Positions 32,492 to 40,812 of a stretch of 64,000 nucleotides of DNA are shown one piece after another. Position numbers and translations under genes: made by a program. The notes beneath the pieces were generated by a model. It was given only the letters and a program-made list of their open reading frames with translations, did not search any database and was not told the origin of the DNA. The DNA lies in NCBI GenBank assembly GCA_965267435.1, contig OZ253960.1, positions 5,518,001 to 5,582,000 of the forward strand. The letters are read 5' to 3'. Position 1 is the stretch's first letter, and each line of letters starts with the position of its first letter. This DNA comes from JAWPMT01 sp965267435 (GTDB lineage Bacteria; Bacteroidota; Bacteroidia; Cytophagales; Cyclobacteriaceae).

Positions 32492-33367
32492 CTATCTCTC
32501 CCCTGACAGCGGTACTACACTATGGTAGTTGGGGTAAAAGCTGAAGACGCCGAAGAAGATGGATCCATGAGCTTCGTAGAGCAGCTCCGGGACTCCGTCC
32601 CCATCCATGTCCATCCACGGTAGGAGGAAGCTGTCGGTGAGAAACCTGTCATAAAACTCCCAGTGGTGACTACTCCGTTTGAAGATGGTGAAGTGATAGT
32701 GCTTCCCTTTATTGTGAAAGCTGCTATGACCATCCCCTTGCGCCAGTGCCATCAGGAATTCCCCGACGGGTGTTTCGATCTTGAATATGAATGACAGCGG
32801 ATGATCGAGGCCTTCAAATTCGAAAAACCAGTTTTCTTCCTGGTCTTTCAGGAAGTGGATATCTCTTGAGTGCGGCTTGTGAAAGCTCCAGTTTTGCTCT
32901 GGGATCTTGTGAGAGGAGATGATACCAAGAGCCTCATGTAATGTTTCTTCGGCCTGATAATAGATCCCCAGGGCTGTGAAGCCATCATGCATCGGGTATC
33001 CAATACTAATCGAGTCGAAGGTAATGGGCATTTGGCTGAAGGCGGGTTTGTACTCTCCATGGTGGAATCCGCCCAGCTTATGGTTTACAAAGTCTTCCAT
33101 GGTAGCAAACCAGAGCGGGTGACCAGCGTCTACATGGGGCACTGAATCCGCGCCCTCAGCGATCAATTCCAACAGTTGCGAGCTGCCTTGTGTGGCTTCA
33201 TCATAATAGGCAAGATACCTGATCGTATCGGGCTTTTCTGTCAGCTCCATCGCCAGCCGATCGATTAATCTTTCCTGACTGTAAATGAATAAAGGGGCTG
33301 TCACAAGGACCATCACTAGGACGGCTCCTTTCGGAGAAAGTAGGTGTGGCGGTGGTGTCGAAATCAT
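32492..33367 (-). CDS. Exported protein of unknown function
   Basis: A 291-residue protein with an N-terminal signal (hydrophobic ~13-30, cleavage near IYSQ). The body has many Phe/His and ends with a DMDGDGVPELLYEAHGS segment, an FG-GAP/VCBS-like calcium-loop pattern also found in lipases and integrin-like repeats; only one copy is present. I recognise no enzyme family. It stands alone, convergent to rtcB, with a 222-base gap to the GIN-domain gene upstream. Confidence 0.55.
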   Translation of the reverse strand: MISTPPPHLLSPKGAVLVMVLVTAPLFIYSQERLIDRLAMELTEKPDTIRYLAYYDEATQGSSQLLELIAEGADSVPHVDAGHPLWFATMEDFVNHKLGGFHHGEYKPAFSQMPITFDSISIGYPMHDGFTALGIYYQAEETLHEALGIISSHKIPEQNWSFHKPHSRDIHFLKDQEENWFFEFEGLDHPLSFIFKIETPVGEFLMALAQGDGHSSFHNKGKHYHFTIFKRSSHHWEFYDRFLTDSFLLPWMDMDGDGVPELLYEAHGSIFFGVFSFYPNYHSVVPLSGER

Positions 33368-33590
33368 TTTTGCGGTTGCTTTTAATCTATAAGCTTTAGT
33401 TGTTTGTATACCTCAATCTCATCGACTGAGCCTTGGAATGGATTTAGCAACTACACCGAGTGCTGGTCTTATTGATAGCGCCAATAGCGACTATCTCAAC
33501 CTAACAAAGATAGCAAAAAACGGAATTGTCGAGCGCTTTTACCAGAAAATACCGTAATCACCCACAATTTGCAGATTATCAGTCCCTTGT

Positions 33591-34337
33591 CTATTTCTGG
33601 TAGATCGAGTTTTCGCCAAACATGAAGCCCCTTGAAACCTCCGCATCGCCGGTAAAGCGGAAAATGGATTCGCCAAAGGAGGATACACGGAAAAGATCAT
33701 CCACATTGAGCCGGAACTCGCTCTCTCCGAAGGACTTAGCCTTGGAGTAATCGCTGGTCAGGCCGATAGCGTCCACTTCGTTGTCGCCGAAGAATTTGTA
33801 CTTTCCTTTTCCCACAGTCCCAGCATCTACCTGCAGTTCGTTTTCACCAAAAAGAGAAGCTACGAAGACATCTGTCTCGACCGAGGTTAGGACCACGTCG
33901 TTTTCACCAAAGAGCCGTAGCTTGAAGCGATCACCAGTCAACGAGCTATTGCATATGACCCTGTCTTCGCCTCGAACTTTGAGCTTCTTCAGTGTGACGT
34001 AACTGACCTGAGCCCTCACTCTTGCGTCGGCGTACTTCGATTTTTTGGGTTTCTTCGTATTGTATTGCCGGTCTTTTGGGATCATTCGCGCACCATCCAG
34101 ATAGAGACGTAGCGTATTGCCATCGATATCCACGTGAATGTCCTGTCGATCAACGCCGCTGTATTTGAGCATTGTTTTTTCTTCATTGCCCTGGATAAGT
34201 TCTACATCAATGTGCGGGCCTACGACGATCTTGTTGAAGGAGCTCAAAGGGACTTCCTCGATCTGTTGAGCTACTGCCGGTGAGAGCGCGAACCAAAGGG
34301 CTGCGATGCTTAGAAACTTGAGTCGGTTAGTGAACAT
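33591..34337 (-). CDS. GIN-domain (DUF2807) exported protein
   Basis: A 248-residue protein with a signal peptide (FLSIAALWFALSPAVAQ) and a repetitive right-handed beta-helix-like body typical of the GIN head domain: FNKIVVGPHIDVELIQG at ~28, then repeated FGEN/FGES/FGDN turns (LFGENDV, LFGENEL, FFGDNEV, SFGESEF, SFGESIF, MFGENSI) spaced about 20 residues. The start at 34337 is preferred because the upstream frame extension would bury the signal peptide. The function of GIN domains is unknown; they are abundant in Bacteroidota cell envelopes. Confidence 0.85.
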   Translation of the reverse strand: MFTNRLKFLSIAALWFALSPAVAQQIEEVPLSSFNKIVVGPHIDVELIQGNEEKTMLKYSGVDRQDIHVDIDGNTLRLYLDGARMIPKDRQYNTKKPKKSKYADARVRAQVSYVTLKKLKVRGEDRVICNSSLTGDRFKLRLFGENDVVLTSVETDVFVASLFGENELQVDAGTVGKGKYKFFGDNEVDAIGLTSDYSKAKSFGESEFRLNVDDLFRVSSFGESIFRFTGDAEVSRGFMFGENSIYQK

Positions 34338-34396
34338 GATATTTTGAGTTTTTGCCTTTATTGATAGATGCAAGAATCCTCAAAAGGTTGCCTTGG

Positions 34397-34498
34397 GAGA
34401 ATGGAAAATTGAAAATGGAGAATTGGGAACGTCAGGCTGAGCACTAAATTCTCAAGTATGCGCTAACAGCCATTTTCAATTATCAATTATCCATTCTC
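34397..34498. repeat. AT-rich inverted repeat
   Basis: A left arm with GAATGGAAAATTGAAAATGG (34399-34418) and a right arm CCATTTTCAATT...TCCATTCTC (34470-34498) form an imperfect palindrome. This resembles the AATTGAAAATTG-type dispersed repeats of Bacteroidota. It lies between two minus-strand genes and may work as a terminator-like stem. Confidence 0.45.
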
Positions 34499-34563
34499 AA
34501 TTTACTCACACTCACACTTCAATCCCGCCACAGCCTGAAAGGCGATGGCGGGCGCACACTGCA

Positions 34564-37227
34564 TCATTCGTATCGCAACGACTCCACCGGGTTCGCCGAC
34601 GACGCTTGCCAGATCTTGAAGCCAACCGATAAGAAGGCCACGATTATGGAGACGATTCCACCCAACCCATAGATCCACCACGCTACGTCGATTTGGAACG
34701 AGAAATTTTCCAACCACTGGTGTGTATAGTAGTAGCTCAGCGGTATCGAGAACAATAGTGAGAGCACGATCAGGACCATAAATTCCTTCGAAATGACATT
34801 ACCAATCTGAACAACTGAAGCTCCCAATACCTTCCTAATGCCAATTTCCTTCGTTCGCTGCACAGTGGTGAACGAGATCAATCCAAACAGTCCCAGGCAC
34901 GAGATAAATATCGCGATGCCCGTGGCCAAGGAGGCCAATTTCGATGTCTTCTTTTCGCTGCTATAGAACCGCTCGACGGTCTCATCCATAAACTTGAGGT
35001 CCAATTCAGTCTCAGGAAGAACACGCTCCCATGCAGCAGTTATATTGTCGATTGTTTGCGGTAGATCTTGCTGGAGATTGACTTTCATTGCTACGTAATT
35101 CTCACCTTCTGAATACCGGTAGAAAGTAGGCTCGACATCGAAGTGCAACGACTGTGTATGGAAATCCGAGGTCACACCGACGACTATGTAATTATCACCT
35201 AATCTTGCTCCGATCCCATCTTCGTTGGTAGCATATCCAAGTTCTTTTCGGAACGTTTCATTGATGAGGACTTCTTGTCCTTCTTCCCGAGACAAGACCA
35301 TTCTTCCCGCAAGGACGTCTATGCCAAATAGTTCGAAATATTCCGAATCTCCGCTACGGACATGCGCCCGATGTTGAGATTCAACACTGTCCTTCATATG
35401 CGTGAGGGTGCTGGTGCTCCACCCTCTGCGGGCAGGTGTGCCACTATTGAGACTAATCTCCTGTATCTCGGGTATAGTCGATAATTCATTTTTTAGCACT
35501 GCCGACTTTTCATCAGGAGTATGCCATGGGATCCACGCATAAACAATCCCATCCTGGTCAAATCCGAGGTCCTTGTCCAGCATGAAATTGATCTGGGTGA
35601 GTACTACGACTGTGCCCATGATCAGGAACTGCGAGAAAATGAATTGGAAGATGATCAAGCCCTTTCGCAGGTATGATTTATTGCTTTTCCCTTGTCGATT
35701 TAGCCCCTGCTTCAATGCGGCGGCAACACTTTGGGTCGAGATCAGGATGGATGGGTAAAGCCCCGCGATCAGGCCCACCGCCAAACCGGTACCAATTAGA
35801 AAAGCCCAGAAATCCAGTTGGTCCAGGCCAAGTGTGAGCTTCGCGGGCACAAATTCACTGAAGATGGAAATGCTGTAAGAGGTCAATGGGACGGCAACGG
35901 CGATGGAAGCGAAAGTGATGATCAGTGCATTGAAAATGAACCGCCCCAGTAGCAGTCTTCTTGTTGAGCCGATTACTTTCCGAATGCCCACTTCTTTAAG
36001 TTTGGTACTGGCCTGCGCAGTTTCCAGGTTGATGAAATTGAAGATGGCAATCAGCAGCAATAAGAGGGCGACAGCGCCAAGCGTTTTCAAAGTGGACGGA
36101 TAGATCGGTGCCGGAGAGGAGTCGAAAATTCCAACACCCGCGTTGTAATGTAGGTCATCGAGTGGCTGTAAAAAGAAGGAGCGCCTCCAGGCATTGTCCT
36201 CGTTTTTTCGTAGAATGGAGTCGGTTATTATGACCATTTGCTGCTCCATCGCCTGTCTGGCAGCAAGGCTTGTCGACTTTACAAAGAGCTGTGAGTTGCT
36301 ATTGGTATTGCCCCATGCCGTGGGGTCGTAGTTGTCTTCCAACCAGCTGGCTCTGATGGTAGAGTAGGAGATCATCTCCGTGAAGTCAAAGTCCGTCGTC
36401 ACCGCTTCTTGCCGAACGATGCCTGATACTATTGTCTTCAGCGAGTCCTGGTAAATGATGGTCTTCCCGATCATCTCATCCAGTTCCAGGTCATCAAAAT
36501 ACAACCGGGCCTGGGCTTCTGTCAGTACTACCTGGAACGGTTTATTTAATGACTCGTCCCGGGACCCTGACAGCCAAACATATTGGTCAACAATTTGGAA
36601 ATAGCTGGAATCTGCTAGCAGGATTCTGTTGTTGTTCTGATGTTCTTCGAAGCTGCCGCGTGCGTTGGAGATCTTTACCTCACTACTGAATGTGTGGAAA
36701 TGTGACAGGACTTCAAGGCCTTTGAGGTTGTCTCTTACGTACCCTGCGACAGGAACAGCGACTCCCATATTGGTGAACTGGCCCCCGTTCACACCCTCGA
36801 AATCCGTATAGATCCGGGCGACTCGATCACTATCTGGTAGATGGGTATTGAAGCTTAGTTCAAACGTTATGATCCGGTAGATCAGGATGAAGGAAGCCAA
36901 ACCAATGGAAAGCCCCAGTACGTTGATGAGCGATGTCGTCCTGTTTTTGAGGAGGTCCCTCCAGGAGACCTTCAGGTTGTGACCAAAAAACATGATGAAT
37001 GCAGTAGCGCCTTTATTTTTCATTTTTGACTTTTTGAATGCGTAAGAGCGTATGTTGCGGATGACCAACCACCAATAGAAAAAGGTGGCAAAGCGGGGTC
37101 CCTTTTCCTCAACAAAATCATTGTATAGCTCGAAAAGATCTCCTTCAATTTCTTCAAGTCGCCGATCTCCGCAGTAGAATCGCAGAAATCTCAAAGGCAT
37201 TTTTGGAGGTTGTTGCAAGTCGGTCAT
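34564..37227 (-). CDS. FtsX-like permease with N-terminal permease-prefix domain
   Basis: An 887-residue protein. The first ~85 residues (PLRFLRFYCGDRRLEEIEGDL...) are a cytoplasmic permease-prefix domain with one TM near 60-75, which pairs such permeases with PadR regulators. Two MacB core plus FtsX repeats follow, with EVGIRKVIGSTRR near 435 and EIGIRKVLGASVV near 810. No ATPase gene is adjacent. Its start overlaps the padR stop by four bases, so regulator and permease form one operon. It is only distantly similar to the permease at 19228. Confidence 0.9.
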   Translation of the reverse strand: MTDLQQPPKMPLRFLRFYCGDRRLEEIEGDLFELYNDFVEEKGPRFATFFYWWLVIRNIRSYAFKKSKMKNKGATAFIMFFGHNLKVSWRDLLKNRTTSLINVLGLSIGLASFILIYRIITFELSFNTHLPDSDRVARIYTDFEGVNGGQFTNMGVAVPVAGYVRDNLKGLEVLSHFHTFSSEVKISNARGSFEEHQNNNRILLADSSYFQIVDQYVWLSGSRDESLNKPFQVVLTEAQARLYFDDLELDEMIGKTIIYQDSLKTIVSGIVRQEAVTTDFDFTEMISYSTIRASWLEDNYDPTAWGNTNSNSQLFVKSTSLAARQAMEQQMVIITDSILRKNEDNAWRRSFFLQPLDDLHYNAGVGIFDSSPAPIYPSTLKTLGAVALLLLLIAIFNFINLETAQASTKLKEVGIRKVIGSTRRLLLGRFIFNALIITFASIAVAVPLTSYSISIFSEFVPAKLTLGLDQLDFWAFLIGTGLAVGLIAGLYPSILISTQSVAAALKQGLNRQGKSNKSYLRKGLIIFQFIFSQFLIMGTVVVLTQINFMLDKDLGFDQDGIVYAWIPWHTPDEKSAVLKNELSTIPEIQEISLNSGTPARRGWSTSTLTHMKDSVESQHRAHVRSGDSEYFELFGIDVLAGRMVLSREEGQEVLINETFRKELGYATNEDGIGARLGDNYIVVGVTSDFHTQSLHFDVEPTFYRYSEGENYVAMKVNLQQDLPQTIDNITAAWERVLPETELDLKFMDETVERFYSSEKKTSKLASLATGIAIFISCLGLFGLISFTTVQRTKEIGIRKVLGASVVQIGNVISKEFMVLIVLSLLFSIPLSYYYTHQWLENFSFQIDVAWWIYGLGGIVSIIVAFLSVGFKIWQASSANPVESLRYE

Positions 37228-37559
37228 TTCAAGTCCCCGAAAGCTATGTCAGGAATCTGCTGGCGCATTCTCGAGCGGAGTTCGTTGGCTTTTTCCAATG
37301 CAGCCTTGCCCGAGCGGGAGATGGTGAAAATCCTCTTGCGTTTTCCTCCCCGGCTTTTCTCGGCTTCACTCATGCGAGAATTCAACAGCCCCTTTTCCTC
37401 CATTCTGTAGACCGCGGCATGGATGGAGCTGATAGAGATCTTACGATCAGTCTGCCGGTTCAGCTCCTTTTGGATGGCTACACTATAGGCATTGTCATAC
37501 AGTATTCCGACCGTCAACAATACCAACTCTTCGAACTCTCCCAGATTTGTTCCTTTCAT
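37224..37559 (-). CDS. PadR family transcriptional regulator
   Basis: A 111-residue winged-helix repressor of the short PadR type: LGEFEELVLLTVGIL at the N-terminus, the recognition region SISSIHAAVYRMEEKGLL (~43-60) and the wing RGGKRKRIFTIS (~70-81). Members usually repress their own operon until a ligand or envelope signal binds. It is the first gene of the permease operon, and two direct repeats lie right before its start. Confidence 0.93.
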   Translation of the reverse strand: MKGTNLGEFEELVLLTVGILYDNAYSVAIQKELNRQTDRKISISSIHAAVYRMEEKGLLNSRMSEAEKSRGGKRKRIFTISRSGKAALEKANELRSRMRQQIPDIAFGDLK

Positions 37560-37562
37560 AAC

Positions 37563-37604
37563 TTTCGTAAATGTAAGGAAAAATATTTATTTCGTAAATG
37601 CAAG
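37563..37604 (-). promoter_or_regulatory. Candidate PadR operator: two direct repeats
   Basis: TTTCGTAAATGTAAG (37563-37577) and TTTCGTAAATGCAAG (37590-37604), 14 of 15 bases identical, start-to-start distance 27. They lie 4-45 bases before the padR start and would overlap its promoter, which fits autorepression. Confidence 0.55.
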
Positions 37605-37877
37605 TAAAACATACAGGACATTAATGAAAGCTCATTGTGCTCATAAAATGAGCAAAAGCTGTAACTTTTATCAATGTGTGTACGTATGCATATATTGTGT
37701 TTACGGTATAATTCTGCAGATTTCACGCACCTTCAGGAAACACTCAAAAAAGCCTCGTAAGCAATCGATCAAAATGCTTACATTAGGAGTGCGATTCCTG
37801 ACCTCGTGCTAATGCGAAACAACGTATATTCAAACACGCGAACGTCTGATTTTTTATCGTACTAATCTGTTCTTCTT
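37605..37877. other. Intergenic region between divergent operons
   Basis: About 270 AT-rich bases separating the padR operon from the YqiJ-YqiK operon. Apart from the PadR repeats at its left edge, I see no hairpin, RNA gene or credible frame. It must hold the promoter of the flotillin module. Confidence 0.4.
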
Positions 37878-38504
37878 ATGAAGGAATTACTGGAGTTCTC
37901 TATTGTGGGTATCAATATCATCCCTACGGGTCTGCTCATATGCGTCTTCCTCTATTGGATCGTCGCGATGGTGGGCGTCATCGATGCCGAGGCCTTGGAT
38001 ATTGACCTGGATTTGGATGTGGACGCTGATGTGGATGCAGACGTCGGTATCGGCGGCGCTTCAGTTCTCTCGTTCTTCAATATTGGCGATATGCCGCTCA
38101 TGATTTTCGTGAGTTTCTTCACCTTCCCTCTGTGGGCGATTACATTAATTGTCAATGATTTTCTGGGTATTTCCAGTTTTTTGGTGGGATTACCCGTGTT
38201 CCTTGGCGCTTTCGTCGTCTCACTTTTCATTGCGAAGTTTCTCACCATTCCGATTGCTAAGATGTTTCGGAATGCCAAGCAAAACACCGAGGCATTGGAC
38301 AACATTGTCGGACAGGTATGTGTCGCAAAGCTCCCTATTTCCCATGACCGGTCGGGTCAGGCGGAAATAAAGGTGGAGGGTACAGCCGTACTCATCAACG
38401 CGAGGACGAACAAAGACGGCACCATCATTCCCAAAGGGGGAAAGGCGCTTGTCATTGACTTCGACCAAGCTGGTAAATTCTATTTTGTCGAACCTTATTC
38501 TTAA
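37878..38504 (+). CDS. YqiJ-like membrane protein with OB-fold domain
   Basis: A 208-residue protein. TM helices lie at ~10-35 and at ~75-95 and ~98-122, with an acidic loop of alternating Asp (LDLDVDADVDADVG) between the first and second. A C-terminal OB-fold/NfeD-like domain begins at VGQVCVAKLPI (~147) and ends with ALVIDFD. This is the YqiJ type of flotillin partner. The gap to the flotillin gene is 12 bases. Such proteins anchor or regulate SPFH scaffolds in the inner membrane. Confidence 0.8.
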   Translation: MKELLEFSIVGINIIPTGLLICVFLYWIVAMVGVIDAEALDIDLDLDVDADVDADVGIGGASVLSFFNIGDMPLMIFVSFFTFPLWAITLIVNDFLGISSFLVGLPVFLGAFVVSLFIAKFLTIPIAKMFRNAKQNTEALDNIVGQVCVAKLPISHDRSGQAEIKVEGTAVLINARTNKDGTIIPKGGKALVIDFDQAGKFYFVEPYS

Positions 38505-38516
38505 AACACTACACGT

Positions 38517-40682
38517 ATGCTCGAATCAATCGGATTAATGGGGTTGTTATTGCTGGCCGTAGTCGCCATTTCATTCCTCATCATTGTCGTCAAAATGTAT
38601 CGAAAGGCCTTGCAAGGAGAGGCGCTTGTGAGAACGGGCATGGGCGGTACCAAGGTCTCGTTCTCCGGAATCTTTGTCGTGCCCGTCATTCACAAGCTGG
38701 AGGTGATGGACATTACGCTCAAAACAATAGTCATCGCACGAACCGGTCGAGAGGGCCTGATCTGTAAGGACAACATGCGGGCGGATATCAAGGTCACCTT
38801 CTTTGTCCGCGTCAATAAATCGACCGAGGATGTCACGCAAGTGGCACAGTCGATTGGTAGTGCCCGGGCGTCCCATCAGGATCAGATTGAGCTCTTGTTC
38901 GATGCCAAGTTTTCGGAGGCATTGAAGACCGTAGGTAAGAACTTCGACTTTGTGGAATTGTACAATAGCCGGGACCGATTCAAGCAGGACATTTTGAATA
39001 TCATTGGCACGGATCTCAACGGTTATGTGCTTGATGACTGTGCGATTGATTACCTGGAGCAAACACCGCGACACGATCTGGATGAAAACAACATTTTGGA
39101 TGCGGAGGGTATCAAGAAGATCATCGACCTGACTTCGGCGCAGAAGATGCTGGCCAACCAGATCGAAAGGGAAAAGGAGAAGACGCTGACCAAACAGGAT
39201 GTAGAGGCGCGGGAAACTATCCTTGAGTTGGAGCGGCAGCAAGCGGAAGCGGAGGCGCGACAGCTGAAGGAGATCATGACCGTCCGAGCTCGTGAGGAGG
39301 CAGAGACTGCAAAAATCCAACACGAGGAGAAGCTAAAAGCTGAAAAGGCTAGAATCACTACGGAGGAAGAGATAGGAGTGGCAGAAGAAAACCGACTGCG
39401 TGAGGTACTTGTTGCGTCCAAGAATAAGGAACGAACGGACGCCGTCGAAACTGAGAAAGTGGATCGTGCCCGTTTATTGGAACTGACCGACAAGGAGCGA
39501 TTTGTGGAGATTGCCCGTATCGAAAAAGAAAAAGCCGTCGAGGAGGAACGCAAGAACATCCAGGATGTGATTCGCGAGCGTGTGTCCATCGAGAAGACAG
39601 TCGTGGAAGAGAAGGAGCGGATGAAGGACATCGAGGAAGTGGCGAAGGCGGAACGTACCAAGAAAGTCGCTATCACCCTGGCGGAGAAAGAGGCGGAAGA
39701 ATCACTGGTCAAGGAGATCAAAGACGCTGAGGCCAAGAAACAAGCTTCCGAGCACCTGGCAAAGCAGGCGTTGATCGATGCACAGGCAGAAGAGAGTGCG
39801 GCCACGCACCGCGCACAGGCCAAAAAGACACTGGCGGAAGCTCAGGCTGCTGAGGCTGCGGCCCTGGGTTTGTCAGAAGCACAGGTAATGGAGGCGAAGG
39901 CGGCAGCTCTGGAGAAGGAAGGAGATGCGCAGGCCTCCGTTATCGAAGCACAGGCGGAAGCAGAAGCCAAAGGCATCAAGCAAAAAGGCTTTGCCCGGGC
40001 AGAAGCAGACGAGCATATTGGAATGGCCCAAGCACGGGTATCCAAGGAGCAAGGGCAAACAGATGCGGAAGTAATTCAGTTGAAGGCCCAAGCCGAGGAG
40101 AAAAGGGGTCTCGCAGAGGCCAATGTCATGAAAGAGAAGTTCGTAGCCGATGCCGATGGTATCCGACAGAAGGCCGAAGCCATGAAGGAACTCGATCAAG
40201 TGGGCAGAGCACACGAGGAGTTCAAACTCAAGCTGCAGACCGAAAGAGAGATCGAACTTTCTCGCATCAACATTCAGAAAGAGATTGCGCTATCGCAGGC
40301 AGAGGTCATCGCCGAGGCACTGAAGGCTGCGAATATCGATATCGTTGGAGGAGAGACCATGTTCTTCGAGCAGATCGTCGGCTCCATCACCAAAGGTAAG
40401 TCTGTGGACCGACTTATGGACAGCAGTGAAGTGCTGACGCAAGTGAAAGACACCTTCTTCGCTTCCGGCAACGGTAGCAACTTCAAGGAAAGGCTCAAAG
40501 ACTTCATTGACCAGTTTGGGATGTCCGCGGAGGACGTAAAGGATTTGAGCATCTCCGCGCTTCTGCTGCAAATGGTGAAAAAAGCGGCGACTACTGACGA
40601 GCGCAATGTCATCAAGCAGCTGAGTACCATCGCCGACGTATTGGGCGTCAACGATCAGAAGGTTTCATCACTGAACCTTTAG
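38517..40682 (+). CDS. YqiK-like flotillin (SPFH) protein
   Basis: A 721-residue flotillin. It has an N-terminal TM (~7-26), an SPFH domain (VSFSGIFVVPVIHKLEVMD at ~43 to ~210) and a very long coiled coil rich in Glu/Ala/Lys (~215-600) with EAQAAEAAAL-type heptads. The C-terminal ~130 residues form a globular tail (GGETMFFEQIVGSI... FIDQFGMSAEDVKDLSISAL). It would form membrane microdomain assemblies. It sits between its YqiJ partner and a giant AAA ATPase, the layout known for flotillin-linked envelope-stress modules. Confidence 0.9.
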   Translation: MLESIGLMGLLLLAVVAISFLIIVVKMYRKALQGEALVRTGMGGTKVSFSGIFVVPVIHKLEVMDITLKTIVIARTGREGLICKDNMRADIKVTFFVRVNKSTEDVTQVAQSIGSARASHQDQIELLFDAKFSEALKTVGKNFDFVELYNSRDRFKQDILNIIGTDLNGYVLDDCAIDYLEQTPRHDLDENNILDAEGIKKIIDLTSAQKMLANQIEREKEKTLTKQDVEARETILELERQQAEAEARQLKEIMTVRAREEAETAKIQHEEKLKAEKARITTEEEIGVAEENRLREVLVASKNKERTDAVETEKVDRARLLELTDKERFVEIARIEKEKAVEEERKNIQDVIRERVSIEKTVVEEKERMKDIEEVAKAERTKKVAITLAEKEAEESLVKEIKDAEAKKQASEHLAKQALIDAQAEESAATHRAQAKKTLAEAQAAEAAALGLSEAQVMEAKAAALEKEGDAQASVIEAQAEAEAKGIKQKGFARAEADEHIGMAQARVSKEQGQTDAEVIQLKAQAEEKRGLAEANVMKEKFVADADGIRQKAEAMKELDQVGRAHEEFKLKLQTEREIELSRINIQKEIALSQAEVIAEALKAANIDIVGGETMFFEQIVGSITKGKSVDRLMDSSEVLTQVKDTFFASGNGSNFKERLKDFIDQFGMSAEDVKDLSISALLLQMVKKAATTDERNVIKQLSTIADVLGVNDQKVSSLNL

Positions 40683-40812
40683 CACCCCGGCATGACTAGG
40701 GCTGGAGAGGATAGTGGGCATTGTTGATGGGGTAGTTCCTTTTGATAATGGCTGCTTCCATGCCCTCCTCATTCCGAATTTTTGAAAATCGTGACCACAT
40801 AAACTACTGGTG

